Assembly: GCA_009760855.2 (NCBI GenBank)
Contig: WPIO01000004.1
Coordinates: 328,001-392,000 of the forward strand
Direction of reading: 5' to 3'
Source: Cristatella mucedo
Lineage: Eukaryota > Bryozoa > Phylactolaemata > Cristatellidae
Length of the DNA stretch: 64,000 bases
In this document: positions 21,813 through 33,737 of the stretch, piece by piece
How positions within the stretch are numbered: position 1 is the stretch's first letter
Layout: each line of letters opens with the position of its first letter
The notes under the pieces: generated by a model
Databases searched by the model: none
What the model was told of the DNA's origin: nothing
Seen by the model: only the letters and a program-made list of their open reading frames with translations
Translations under genes and position numbers: made by a program

Positions 21813-23009
21813 AGCATGATTGAATGATTGTCGTTGAGCCTTTGTACAACATTGACAAGTCTTTACTTTTAAGTTACAAACCGTTTGCATTAACTGTCTT
21901 GAAACGGCAGAGAATCCAGCCGACTTGTAGCAGTATTGCCAAGTCAGCTGCCATTAAGGAAGGGATCACATGTGTTTGGGTAGTAGTTTGATACTTGGGG
22001 ATGCCTTCAAACAACAATACCCAGATAAAGTACCCCATCTCATCCTTGCAGTATATGGAGTCATAAGCATCATCTCTTGTACTCGACTAGCTGCTTACGG
22101 ACTATGGTATATTACAATCCTGCCTCATGTGATTTTTATTAGCAGAATACAAGCTTTGTTCTAAACGGGGTGTAGCAGCTTCCAAGTGGGAATCGAACTA
22201 GGCCACAAACACAATGCTCACAATCGTGCTGCCAGTCTCAGGCTACGCAACCGACTACTACAGAATTCGCAAACCGTGTTTCGGGCTTATCGATTTTAAC
22301 ACACGGAGCTTCATCTGCGACCTACACGTGTGTGTGCGTGCTACAGCTGTCTCCTTGTTGCCCTTGATGTATTGCAGTAACAGTAGTAAGTTCAAGCCTG
22401 CTTCCGACATTACACAACTCAAGTTCCTGCCTTGGAGCAGTCTCGGCATAGCTCTCAGCAAACCACTGGTCAGCCATTACCTTTCTGGTAATCCAAACAT
22501 TTGCTTCAGTCTAGTTAAACATCTGCCTCTGGGTATCCAAGCTCTTAAGACTAGCACATCCAAATGCTGCTATGTGGTGCTCAGCTGCCAGTACTGGCTC
22601 CTAACCTCCGTGGCCTGAGCTTATTTTAATTTTTCGCTAAGGAAAAGCCATGTCGTTCCTAAATTCGCCCAATTTTGGCTTCGTATATTATTACAATTCG
22701 ATGAAGTCAGTTGAGACTTTTTCTGAATCCCAATTTTGGTGAACCAGCCACTAATTAATCATTTGAAGACTCAATATCAGGGTAGCTTAATCACACAAAG
22801 AAATCCATCTTTCAGGTTCAAGATTCCCCAAAGTGAAGTCGCAAGCAGTAAAATTACCTTAAAATGCCGCTAAGGGTACATTACAATTATTCCATACTTT
22901 TGACACCAAGTGTCACAAACAAGGAGTGGGAGCTACAGGTAGAAACAACAACATATGTTAATGGTGCCGTCTCAGCCGACACCCGACAATACTGGAGACA
23001 CATGATAAG

Positions 23010-23187
23010 TAAATATATCCTAGCTGATTAAACAGCTTCTTTCTGTATAGCGACAGAAGTGCCTTAACGGCTATCACCACCGCTTGCAGTGGCGATAAAG
23101 AATCGCCCACCGCAGGAATCGAACCCACAACCTCGGGACTGAGGTCGTGAAAGCAACCACCTTACCTAGTGTACCATCACGGCTCAC
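23010..23187 (-). mobile_element. tRNA-derived SINE, copy 2
   Basis: Minus strand begins GAGCCGTGATGGTACACTAGG, B box GGGTTCGATTCC, then GGGCGATTCTTTATCGCC, GCAAGCGGTGGTGATAGCCG and an AAGAAGCTGTTTAATCAGCT tail. It is one of the better preserved copies. Confidence 0.8.
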
Positions 23188-23274
23188 GATCAATGCATAG
23201 ATCCCGGCTAGTTACTTGTCGGAGCCTCACCAATAGATGCAATAAGAAATATGTTGTTTGTAAAGCCCCTTAAG

Positions 23275-23380
23275 ACCTCTGTAGCTTTATCGCAGGGCTT
23301 CATGTATTCACCAGGGTTCAAGCCCACGACCCTGGTTGCTAAAAGTGAGCACCTTTACCTCGGTCGTTATTGGCTAGCAC
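23275..23380 (-). mobile_element. Possible second tRNA-derived SINE family
   Basis: Minus strand reads GACCGAGGTAAAGGTGCTCAC, then GGTCGTGGGCTTGAACCC, a plausible A-box and B-box at tRNA-like spacing. Weaker matches lie in repeat D and near 61,300. Only three or four diverged copies support it. Confidence 0.4.
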
Positions 23381-23519
23381 CTAATGCCTGGGCCAAGCCT
23401 ATGTCGACATTGCCAAAACACTGCAATGACACAGGTTGCCAGTTCCTTAATATTGTTTGTGCAACTATTGTACTCTACTTTTTTAAACCTAATTACGTAG
23501 TAGTATCAACTGAAGTTCA

Positions 23520-23606
23520 GCAAGTGTAAAGCGCCTAGAAAGAGATTGAGTTCTCTGAGGGTGCTTGATCAAGTGTATTATTATCATTATTATTATTATT
23601 AACTGA
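23520..23606 (+). mobile_element. CR1-A 3' tail-only fragment
   Basis: AGCAAGTGTAAAGCGCC, TAGAAAGAGATTGAG, TTCTCTGAGGGTGCTTGATC, then (ATT)n. Contains no coding part. Confidence 0.8.
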
Positions 23607-24299
23607 AGCATACTTTTTTATTGCTCTGTGGTGCTGTTGGCTTTGCTCGGTGACTCGACCAGTTTGAAAGCAGCCCAGTTTATATCAGGTACAGGGTAGT
23701 TGAAGCTCTCAGTCTACGAATACTGTGCTGTCGACTTTAGCCTCTCTCCAGCTGGTGAGTGATTTGTGGTGACAAATCTATGGTAACGTCTTCCTATTAA
23801 TAAATCTACAAGCAGGAAAAACTGTGTGAAAGCTCGTTGGATCTATTGGATTGGCTAGTAGTTATTGATGCCCATGGTTCCAGATCAGGAGTGCTGCTGG
23901 CCTCATATGTCAGTGCTTTAGCCAACAGGCGCTACTGGGTGTGAACGCTAGGCCATAATCAGATTTTGACAGGCTAAGCCGTTTCGTTACGAGCATGGCA
24001 GCTTTACGACCTGCCGGCCAGTGGAGTGGTGCCAAGCTTATGTGGAGCCTCTTACTACTCACGTTGGACTGGCTTTGATGGTAGTAGTCCACCCAGGTGC
24101 AGTTAAATGAAAGAAGGAACTATATGGCATCATACCGTGTTCAGCGTCTGGCGGCGATTGCATCACCGTCGGCACTTGTCCGTACTGACTGGAATTTGGC
24201 ACGAGAGCGAAACGTCTGCAAAAAGCAGCTGCAGCAGCAAAGTTGAGGGTTGGCTGCTCGAGGGTCCCGAAGCCATTCATGCCATTTCTCACTGCTGTG

Positions 24300-25145
24300 C
24301 TATCAGAATGGCCTGAGGTGATGGACACCATATTTTAAAGGTGCTGCCTTTATGTGGGATGTGAATTTGAAGTAGTAGATTTGGAAATGCAGATAACCTG
24401 AGGTGGCATGGCATCGGAAATGATAGCATGAAAGCATGGTTTGGTTCCGTGGAAATGTCTGTAGCTGCGAACTTGGTGTGCATCCATGCAAATCTCCATT
24501 GCTGCGTCAGTAGAGACCACCATATTTTGATGGTGCATCAGTGCAAGGTGCAGGTGATTAGACCATTGATTGGCTGCGTGGCTTACAGAAGACCAGGGAG
24601 AAGTTGACTCAAGCTACTGCAATCACCGTGTCCTGCTGCTGTGATTCAGCTTAGCATGCAGAAGTAGGTGTAGTTGGGGCAGAAATTAAAAGGCTGCAAA
24701 TAAGACCAAACGTTTTGCAACAGTGCATTCAAGCGATGCAACCTATTATTGTACTTCATTTTCTTCTATGAGCATGATACAGCATAATGCAATGTCCTGC
24801 CAACTTGAGAGCAGCATTGTGCATTAAGGACATACAATTATAAATTGCCTCGTCGAATTAAACGTAGACAAAGTGAAGCAGGTGTGTCAACTGTTATGCA
24901 CAAACTCTGCGACTTTGTTTCGACCAGAAATGTGTTGTTTTTCCGACGGTTTGGTATGTAGAAGTAGTCGTCCACTCGTGCTTGCCATGGATAGCATTGT
25001 GAATGTACACGAAAAATTCATTTATTCTTTTAGTCATTATAGAGCTGCTGATTTATTCTGTTGCTAGCACTCTGCCACTCTCTGCACAGCTGCTGCTGCC
25101 TGTATTCAATGCAGCATTCGTTGTAGCAGATCAACCAGCACTGAT
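24300..25145 (+). repeat. Intronic duplication, copy 1 (with decayed exon-3 acceptor region)
   Basis: Shares ordered landmarks with 25,850-26,560: GAAGTAGTA-A-TGGAAATG-AGATAACC, GTGGCATGGCATCGGAA, CCATGCAAATC, GACTTTGTTTC-ACCAG-AA, CATTTATTCTTTTAGTCATT, and CACAGCTGCTGCTGCCTGTATTC-ATGCAGC-TTCGTTG. The last landmark is the acceptor region of exon 3; here it reads TTGTAGCAGATC and leads into no open frame. Confidence 0.6.
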
Positions 25146-25619
25146 TAAGATTGTGAATAAGTAATGTAAGATTAAGAATGTGTAATTGCAATGAAGACAC
25201 ATAGTCATTCTCTGTTGCTAGTTATGCTGCTAACAAGAGTTACCTATGAAGTGGTAGGTAAAGAAAGGAGGGGTAATTTGTAAGTATAGAGCGACCAAGG
25301 ATCGGTTAAAGGGAAACTGAAAAAAGGAAAATTGAGTGTAAGCACGTTTAAGCAGTCTCAGTTACCTCTGGCTTTACCGTACATTGTGCTACCGACTGAT
25401 TGTTGGCTATTGCTATTCCAGCATCCCGAGTCTTGATGTCTTTTGTTTCAATGAGCATGGGTGCGCTGCAGCCGAATGCATATGCTCTGCTCGAGTTGAG
25501 CTGTACTACTTGGATTCTTGGTCCGGTTATTATGCGAAGCAATTGTGTTGCTACCGTTCCAGAAAAATTTAATTACATAGAGCAATAAGTACATCTCTTA
25601 GGGGCTCTATGCACTTATG

Positions 25620-25621
<2 letters not shown>

Positions 25622-25682
<61 letters not shown>
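25622..25682. repeat. (AT)n microsatellite
   Basis: About 60 bases of uninterrupted AT within the TRIM intron, between the two copies of the intronic duplication. Confidence 0.95.
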
Positions 25683-25849
25683 CTAATATTTACGTGATTG
25701 CTATTACATGCAGAGCTGCCACAGTGGCAGCTGCTTAAGGTGTCAGATCTGAAAGTGTATCTGTTGCTGCATCACACATCGGTCTGGACTGATGGGGGAG
25801 TGAAAGTGCAGCATGCAGCTCATCAGTAGCATGCTGCAGTGCTAGTAGA

Positions 25850-26548
25850 TGGCCCAATGCTTGTGTTGCCTTTATCTGAGATTTGAACGGGAAGTAGTAA
25901 ACCTGGAAATGAAGATAACCCAAAGTGGCATGGCATCGGAAGTGATCATGTAGCATCGTTGTGGTCCCTGGAAATGTTAGTGGCTGTGCATTTAGACTGG
26001 GTCCATGCAAATCTATTTTTAATTGTTAATAATTGCTTTGTAATTTAATTTTAATTAATCCATGCAAATCTATTGCAAATTAGACTGAGGTGAATTGTGA
26101 CTTTGTTTCAACCAGCAATCCAATCATGGTCTGTGAATGGGAGTGGGGGCAATGAAAGTGTAAATGCACCGGAAGTCGAAGTGAAGATGAGTGTGTGCAT
26201 ACTGCAGCCGAATGCCCCTGTAATGATTGAATTCTTGGTGAAGTAATGCGAAACAGTTGTTTTGCAGCCTTTCCAGATAAAATTCAGTTGCATGGAAATA
26301 TATCATATTTCATTCATTTGTGATAATATTTACTAGTGAAGGAAATATCCAATACTTTAGTATTAGGATATTTAGTATTTATGAAATATTCCACCTTTAC
26401 TAGTCAAAGAAATATTCTAATATTACTAGGAAATAGTCATTTATTCTTTTAGTCATTCAAGGATTGGTTATTTAATTCATACCAGCGCTTGGCCATTCCT
26501 TGCACAGCTGCAGCTGCCTGTATTCACACAATGCAGCGTTCGTTGCAG
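25850..26548 (+). repeat. Intronic duplication, copy 2, leading into exon 3
   Basis: Second copy of the unit at 24,300-25,145; this one retains a working-looking 3' splice site (GCGTTCGTTGCAG) at 26,548. A further shared block (CTGCAGCCGAATGC, ATTCTTGGT) links 26,200-26,300 to 25,470-25,560, so order has been rearranged. Confidence 0.55.
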
Positions 26549-27468
26549 CAGAGAAGCCAGCTCTGCACTTCGGCCCTGCCTCCAGCAACTTCCGGACGCC
26601 TAAAAATTGCTGCGACCTGTCTCTGACGTCAGAGGGGCATCTGCTGCTGGCTACCTTTGAGCACGGCCTGAAGGAATACAGCCAGAATGGCAGCGAGCTG
26701 AGCGTCTGGAAACCTGCGAGGCAGAGCAATGGAGAGGATGACTTGGTCATTGCGGTGCAGTCTCTGCAGTTTCGACGAGCTGTTGTAGGCGTGCGCCACT
26801 CACGGCTCGTCCTGCTGCTCAGACGTATTTCTGCTGCTGCTGCTGCTGCAGGGGACTCGCAGTGGCTCGAGGACAAGCGTGTTGCTGTGCTGCAGTCACA
26901 TCCCTGGAAGCTGTCCATACTCGGTGACCTGCTTGCAGTGACCGAGGCCAGTTTCAATGATCAGCGGCAGAAGTGGCAGTCTGGCATAGGAGTACAGCTG
27001 CTGCAGCTGAGCACGGGGCGGCTGCTGTACAGCAGCGAGTATGATTATGACATACGCAGTGTGGCTCTCACTGCTGCTGCTCTGGTCACTACGAGCAGAG
27101 ACAAGGTGAAGCTGGACGACGGCAGAGAGCTGTTTGTCGTAGACAGCTACAACCACTGAGGTGACAGAATGTGGAGACACGAGCTGAGCAGCAAGGAGGC
27201 AGTGTATGGCATCTGTGCTGCAGGCGGCCTCGTGTACGTGGCTGTGATTGGGATGGGAGGCAGGAGGAGAAGGGACTTCGTGAAGTTCCTCAGTGCAGAG
27301 AATGGAGAAGTGCTGCAGCATGTCCTCTCCTACAGCAGCCATGGACTGCAGTGGCCTCTATGGCTGTCACTGGGAGACAGAGGACAGAGGACCGTGCTAG
27401 CAGTGCTCGGCGGTGACGAAGACTATACGCAGACTATACGTGTGTACCCTGAAGAAGGCAGCAGCTGA
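26549..27468 (+). CDS. TRIM-type protein, last exon: beta-propeller (NHL-like) with one in-frame TGA
   Basis: With the acceptor at 26,547-26,548 the exon enters in phase 1, continuing exon 2. The three exons total 2,085 nt, exactly 695 codons. Repeats with G-H-L-L-L-A-T, G-D-L-L-A-V-T and G-G-L-V-Y-V-A-V strands and the ending T-I-R-V-Y-P resemble the C-terminal propeller of TRIM-NHL-type proteins, used for substrate or RNA binding in that family. A TGA at 27,157-27,159 (after D-S-Y-N-H, before G-D-R-M-W) interrupts a frame that otherwise continues 102 codons to TGA at 27,466. A CGA to TGA change would explain it. Either the product is truncated or this allele is broken. Confidence 0.7.
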
Positions 27469-27597
27469 GGGCAGACGATGCAGCTTGAAGGATGAAGCAT
27501 GAAGCAAGCGTTAAGGAGGTGAAGGATGTTAAGGATGAAGGGAAGGGAAGAAGGACCACAGGTGTAATTGGAGTAATTCCGAGAGGAGTAATGACGT

Positions 27598-27749
27598 AAT
27601 AAAAAAGTGATAAAATGAATAAAAATAATATGGTAATGAAAATGAGTAATACAAATGCTGGGACGAAGATACATATCACTGCATGTCACTCTGCTTCGCT
27701 TGACCGTGTCAACTGCTGCACATACCTTTTCATTTGACTTAAGAATAAA
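27598..27749 (+). terminator. Candidate polyadenylation signals of the TRIM gene
   Basis: AATAAA occurs at 27,598, 27,618 and 27,744, 130-280 bases after the last stop codon. Which one is used cannot be told. Confidence 0.5.
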
Positions 27750-27934
27750 TCCTTGAAATCACGAATCTTGAATTCTTACAACAAGCACGAGCAGCTTCAG
27801 TCAGGCCGGCGGCTGCTTTGCAATAACATGCACCGAACTGTTTCACGAACCAGCTTTGCTTCGGTGGTTCGCCAGGGAACCGAAGTGCAATACCCGAATA
27901 TCACGAAGAAGCCACACGATGTAATGTAATGTAA

Positions 27935-28690
27935 TGCTAAAATTCGGGCTTGTTTAGATAAGGATTCCACGTCTAAGTTGGTCCATGCATTCGTGACATC
28001 TCGTCTCGACTTCTGCAACTCACTTCTTACTGGCCTACCAGCATGCGCGATCAGGCGATTGCAGCTGGTGCAAAACTCTGCAGCTAGGCTTGTCTGTCGT
28101 GAGCGTCGCAGTTGCCACATTACTCCACTTCTCGCCGACCTGCACTGGCTACCAGTCAAGCAACGAATTGACTTTAAGGTTTTGTCGCTCACATTTAGGT
28201 CCCTTCATTCTATGGCTCCAGCCTATCTCTCCGAAATACTCCCCCATAAGGCCAAGCATCGTACCACCCACTTTTCGGAATCCAGACGTCTAGAAATACC
28301 TCGTACAAACCTTAAATCCTTTGGAGACCATGCATTTAGTTCGTATGCTCCCAAAGCCTGGAACTCCCTCCCGAACTGCGTCAGAACATCCACTGACCTG
28401 ACCACATTTAAAAGGAACTTAAAAACACACCTACTTAGGACAGCATTTAGTGGGTCCCTGTGATTCGTCCTTCACGTGCTTATGCGTGCTGACACTGTGC
28501 ATGCTGCCACTAACCACATTTGCATGCTGACCCTGTGCATGTCACCCCTAACCATGTTATTCATTTTGTTTGTTTTTCAAGCATGATTTTACTTGCCATT
28601 TAATTGCATTTCCCTTTGCAGCAAATGTAAAGTGCCTAGAAAGAGATTAAGTTCTCTGAGGGCGCTTTATCAAGTACATTATTATTATTA
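27935..28690 (+). mobile_element. CR1-A 5'-truncated copy
   Basis: Begins at AAAATTCGGGCTTGTTTAG, preceded by (GTAAT)n. An open frame at 27,978-28,463 covers the whole conserved C-terminal domain without a stop (161 codons). Then come the 3' UTR, the GCGCC/GGCGC hairpin region and (ATT)n. Its tail touches the outer edge of the left palindrome arm at 28,690. Confidence 0.9.
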
Positions 28691-29262
28691 TGTATCTTGG
28701 TCAGTAACTCCACAAAGTCATAAAGACCATGTGGGTGTTACGCAGGAGAGTTTTGTATAGCCCACTCACAGCCTAAGCGGCTTTTGCTATGCATTCGGTA
28801 GCCAACAGACTTCGTCTCACGCAACAAAGAGAAAGTGGTAGGCATAGCAGAGTCAGGAGAGCAGTTGAGGTAGTGAGTAACATAGAAGTAGCAGTTCAGG
28901 ACCGCTGAAAAAGATGTGCTATAGTCGGCAGTTGGAGAGTAGTTGTCGTTGCGCAAGAATTGTGGAAGCGAGTTCCACAGTCTAGGACCTGCAGAGCTAC
29001 AGCTTCTGTCGCCAACTGTCTTTAAGCGGAGGAATGGGACAGCTAATTTATTGTCCACACAGGACCTGAGGGCGCGAATAGGCTGAAACTGATGCAGCAG
29101 TTCAGCTAGGTACGAAGGAGCCAAGCCGTGGCGGGCCTTGTGGGTCAGCGTAAGAACTTTGCTCTGTATCCTTTGCTCAACCGGCAACCATCCTAGCTCT
29201 TTCGGCAAAGGTGACACGTGCTCAAACCGCTGGGACTTGAAGACCAGCCTTGCAGCCATGTT
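28690..29262 (-). mobile_element. CR1-B 3' fragment, nested insertion (left arm)
   Basis: Minus frame from 29,319 to 28,738 reads M-A-A-R-L-V-F-K-S-Q, then LGWLPVEQRIQSKVLTLTHK and RLWNSLP, the family C-terminal domain. The 3' end GATACAT is at 28,690. It sits inside an RT gene running the other way (29,263 onward); the right arm shows the full context and a 6-bp duplication. Confidence 0.85.
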
Positions 29263-30045
29263 CATATTGAAAAGAATGAAATCCCTGAAACATTTTAATC
29301 CGGGCTCAAGAGGCAACACTCCACTAAAACTGCTCTACTCCGTGTTAAAAATGACATTCTACGCGTGGCAACGATGACAGGAATGTCACTTCCCTAACTC
29401 TGCTGGATCTCTCAGCTGCCTTCCACACCATTGATCACGATGATCGAGTTGAACTAATAAGAACAACGATCGGTCGGTTAGACGAGGCGACGGTGTGGTT
29501 TAAATCGTACTTGTCTAATTATTCTCAATCCGTGTCGTGTGGGGTTAGGTCTCACACACGAGACCGGTCACCTGTGGAATCCCTCAAAGTCCGTCCTCGG
29601 TCCTCTGCTGTTCTCCACTTGTACTCAACCTCTGGGAAAGTGATTAGGGCTCATGGAATAGGATATCACTTTTATGCTGACGATACTCAGCAATATTTTT
29701 ATTCAACCGTCGTAATCTGCTGCAGCAACTGATAAACTGAATGCTTGCCTTGCCGACATATGATCCTGGATGTCGGAAAATTTCTTGAAACTAAACGACG
29801 ATAAAGCCGAACCGCTGTTCATAGGACACCACAACCGCGTGGCTGGATTAAAAGGCTTTGCTCTTCCAATAGGTGATGCTGCTGCTGTGCGACAATCACC
29901 GCCTACCCAAATTGTGGTGTCGTTTTCGAATGTTGTCTAAATTCTTAAAGGTTCATTTAGAAGAGTGCTTCTACAGCTAGCCGTGCCGTCCGATCCCTAT
30001 CTAAGATTAGAAGCAGTCGTCTACAGTGACGGGCAAAACATATAA
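29263..30045 (+). mobile_element. CR1-B reverse transcriptase fragment (left arm)
   Basis: Translating in changing frames gives R-Q-H-S-T-K-T-A-L-L, LDLSAAFHTIDHDD (motif A), VWFKSYLSNYSQSV, and IGYHFYADDTQQYFY (motif C, catalytic YADD present). The GVPQGS region is damaged. It continues to a stretch around 29,960-30,040 (ASTASRAVRSLSKIRS). Several frameshifts make it a pseudogene. Confidence 0.8.
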
Positions 30046-32185
30046 CTAAAAATGAAAAATGCAATTCATTAAATTGGCTTTGAGGTTTCAATTCATCGAA
30101 GAAAGGAATTAAAGAGGCTCCGGTAAGGTTTACAGCGCTTCTTTGTTACAGCTAGCATTCCACTGGCAGCGCGCCATTTTCTGCATTAATCTCAGGCTCA
30201 CCACTGATTCACGATTCTTCATTTTGTTGTTTCAATTCGTCGCTAAACTAAGCACTAACTGCGAGCAAGAAAGATCAGGTAAGATTTGCCACAAGAAGCG
30301 CCCCATCACGACCTTGACCTAATGTACAGCCGTATTCTTTAACGACTGCTGTCGTGCAGTAGACTTTACGTCGGTCACGCTTGCCTGTATCCGTACGGTT
30401 AAAAGTCAGCTTAAACTCCACTTTGGTATATCCACGCCAAATGTGTGTTACCTAAAACTAGATCCTTCATTAAGTAAAGAAAACCATGATTGATAGAAAA
30501 GACTCCAGGCATTCATTCGTTGCTCGAGGATTAACCAGCATCATCATCCCGAACGCCCCCCCAGTCGAGGCTGAGGGAGCTGAGATGGGCTTTGATTGGG
30601 TCGCGTTACTAAAAAGTATTTGATCGTTTGCATATCTTTTACACCTAAATAATGTACTCCAGGCGCAGCTGCAATAAAAAAAGGCTCTGAACATTATAGG
30701 CTTGGCTTGGAAAATAAAATGCCGAGCTGCATTCTGTTTCAGACCTGGCATCAGTTGTAAGCCCGGATATCAATCCAGCTATCTTACCCGACCAGGAAAT
30801 GCATATGAAAGACGATGGAGGCCCTTTTACATTAGAGGTAATTCTTATTTATTTCCATGTACTTTATTTTCAAATTTCAGGATTACATTTGTCGTATATA
30901 TGTATATATTCAAAGAATATATTTATACATATTCTATATCTTTCTCTCTATCTGTCTCTCTCTCTATATATATAGATATATATATATATATATATATATA
31001 TTTATTTACACATGAGTATATACAGACAGATAGATTGGGATAAATTAATGGTTGTAAATTTTTTGTTTGTAACAAGTTGTGCATAACTGTATATTTTCGC
31101 TCATTCCTGACCACATGCGTGCATTAGCTTAGGATTTTTCGAAAAAGAATTCGGGTTACACTTCTTCCACAGTGCATGCTCTGTAAGCGGCGTTTCGTTT
31201 TCTGAAGTTTCGTGACCAGAGCTCGATTAAAGTGCTCAACTTTGCAGAATAATAGCGAAGCAAACAAGCTGCAGCAACAGGACCAGATTGGTAATACGGA
31301 TGGACCAGCAGACCATGATGTTCGAGATTCGAGTAATTACACAGCTTCTAGATTTATTTCATTTCAAACTGCGTTCATCGCGACTATATCCCGTAATGAA
31401 GAAATCATTTTCAATAAGGAGCACGAACACACATGTAAAGTTGTAACCATGGCTGTGCCATGCTTTTCAAAATTCTGCAAAGATCGATAATCAACTCTCC
31501 ATAATGAGAAACCAAATATACACCTGTCTATTCTAGAGCAATAATTAGATCAAATACTTTCATGGTACCGACAGGCCTGGGGACCAAAGAGTTTGCATTA
31601 CAAGAATCTATCTTTCTTTGGGCAGGCAGGCTGGCAAATTAGTTCAAACCATCGAGCTGGTAGTAATTAAAAAATCCTAGCCAACCTCCAACTGCAATCA
31701 CCATAATTTTTTAGGGGCCACTATAGAAAATTGGTTGCACTAACTCAGCACAGACTTGTGTTTCACTCGTTGAGAATGAATTAAGAGTACGTGTTCACTT
31801 TCATTATATAATTAGTGCCCGTTAGCTTTTTGGAGTTTGAACCGATTAGCTCACGCTCAATATTAGGTACATGCTTTGGATACACCTTAAAGTATTTTCA
31901 ATTCATATATAGCGAGCTCATTCAAAACAAACAGATGAGGAAAGTTAGACGAAGTGCATAATTGTCAAGTAGATCTTGAGCTTGACCCCAACGTAACCTA
32001 TGACCTTATTAGCCGCGCTCTTTCCACTCACACCAGGGCGTGGTGGTGATAGCATTTTCATACCACCATCTTTCATAACTTGAATTGTGGAACTCCAAGA
32101 ACGTACCTGAGCCGGAGGCGGCTCTAGAATATACTTCAGTTTGCCTGATTGTCTCAAAATGTAACTAAATGGTGCAAGACTTTAT
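30046..32185. other. Left arm, unrecognised segment
   Basis: No known domain. Holds a (CT)/(TA)n tract at about 30,940-31,005. Open frames at 30,470-30,751 (minus), 31,212-31,490 (plus) and 31,945-32,157 (minus) are mirrored in the right arm with unchanged length, but that follows from arm identity and does not show selection. The last one (rich in P, K and G) is preceded by a donor-like AG|GTACGT; its function is unknown. Confidence 0.4.
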
Positions 32186-32822
32186 AGCTGGTGCAAAACT
32201 CTGCAGCTAGGCTTGTCTGTCGTGTGCGTCGCAGTTGCCACATTACTCCACTTCTCGCCGACCTGCACTGGCTACCAGTCAAGCAACGAATTGACTTCAA
32301 GGTTCTGTCGCTCACTTTTAGGTCCCTTCATTCTATGGCTCCAGCCTATCTGTCAGATATACTACCCCATCAGGCCAAGCATCGTACCACCCGCTTTTTG
32401 GAATCCAACAGTCTAGAAATACCTCATACAAACCTTAAATCCTTTGGAGACCGTGCATTTAGTTCATATGCTCCCAAAGCCTGGAACTCGCTCCCGACCT
32501 GCGTCAGAACATCCCCTGACGTGACCACATTTAAAAGGAACCTAAAAACACACCTATTTAGGACAGCATTTATTGGGTCCCTGTGCTTCGTCCTTCATGT
32601 GCTTTTGCGTGCTGACACTGTGCATGCTGCCACTAACCACATTTGCATGCTGACCCTGTGCATGTGACCCTTAACCATATTATTCATTTCGTTTGTTTTT
32701 CAAGCATGATTTTACTTACCATTCAATTGCATTTCACTTAACAGCAAATGTAAAGCGCCTAGAAAGAGATTAAGTTCTCTGAGGGCGCTTTATCAGGTAC
32801 ATTATTATTATTATTATTATAG
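32186..32822 (+). mobile_element. CR1-A 5'-truncated copy (left arm)
   Basis: C-terminal domain open from 32,191 to 32,667, running through the normal stop into the 3' UTR because that stop (TGA) is changed to TGC. Then the hairpin and (ATT)n to 32,822. Confidence 0.9.
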
Positions 32823-33737
32823 CTTCGTGGCCGATGAAAGCAGAGCTCACCTAGAAGCATGCTTGGCACTTCGCTAGAGCAGCTTAAAACAAGCAAGTTT
32901 GATCTTATTTGACATCGAAGCCCGACTAAGCTTCTCGCTCGTAGAAATAATGCCGGTTAATAAACACTCGTGGCTGTCGTTGGTAAAGGCCAATTAGCCT
33001 TGGTCTGCTTTCGCAACGAACTCTTCAGCGTCGTTTATTATTCTAAAAGGCTACATCGGTGCATCCCAATTTGATGTGATCTTATTCCGTCAATACTTGT
33101 TTCGTGAACCGGTCAAAAGTTGTTTGATGCTGCTATGCGATCGTGACGTGACGGACGACATTTCGTGGTTCTTTTAGGTACTCGCCAAACTGAATTTTTA
33201 TATTTATTTTCGATGATACTATTTTACGTAGTGTCTCTTTCAGTGACTGACCCAATTTTCGCATAGCTTCCCCGAACGAATTCTGTGAGTTGGGCTCTAC
33301 TGCTACGATTGAGCTGATGTAGCTACCAAATTGAATTTATTCGCCACAGGCGCACCCATGATACGGGTGCTAGTCGTCACAGAAAACTCAAAAAAGAAGT
33401 GCTAGCAAAACTGCCACGTTAAAGCACGGCTCATAAGTAGTAAATGCAATGTTGCACTGATACACGCATGTATGTCGATGGTAGCAGAGAATTACAGATA
33501 ACAATGCGACGATGTTCTTAATAACGAGTAAACTCCATGTTAGGTTCGTCGTAGAGCCGTACATTGTAAAGCCTCGCATGTGCAATTATTATTATTATAT
33601 TATCATATTATTATTTACGAGCGTCTGTGCGTCGTGAGAGAGGACCACAGTAGGACACTCGCCATCCAAGCGTTGGAAGCTAAAGGTGACCACTTTATAT
33701 TTATGCGACTCGACAATAGGAAAAGAATGGAATGAAA
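32823..33737. other. Left arm, unrecognised segment
   Basis: No recognised gene; ATT-rich runs near 33,585-33,612. It mirrors 39,361-40,277. Confidence 0.5.

Larger units (their letters stand above)
21172..24299 (+). other. TRIM gene intron, first part
   Basis: Non-coding apart from inserted repeats: a CR1-A tail (21,722-21,812), a SINE (23,010-23,187), a second tRNA-like segment (23,275-23,380) and another CR1-A tail (23,520-23,606). A 134-codon open frame at 22,214-22,618 has no recognisable domain and is not supported as a gene. Confidence 0.6.

Noticed and set aside
22214-22618. 134-codon open frame in the TRIM intron
   Set aside because: Composition and content match no protein family, and it lies within intronic repeat-bearing DNA.
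26472-26957. 161-codon minus-strand frame and others opposite TRIM exon 3
   Set aside because: Antisense shadows of the propeller exon; the plus-strand frame has consistent splice phase and domain content.
31212-31490. 92-codon frame preserved in both palindrome arms
   Set aside because: Preservation follows from near-identity of the arms and is not evidence of selection; no domain was found.
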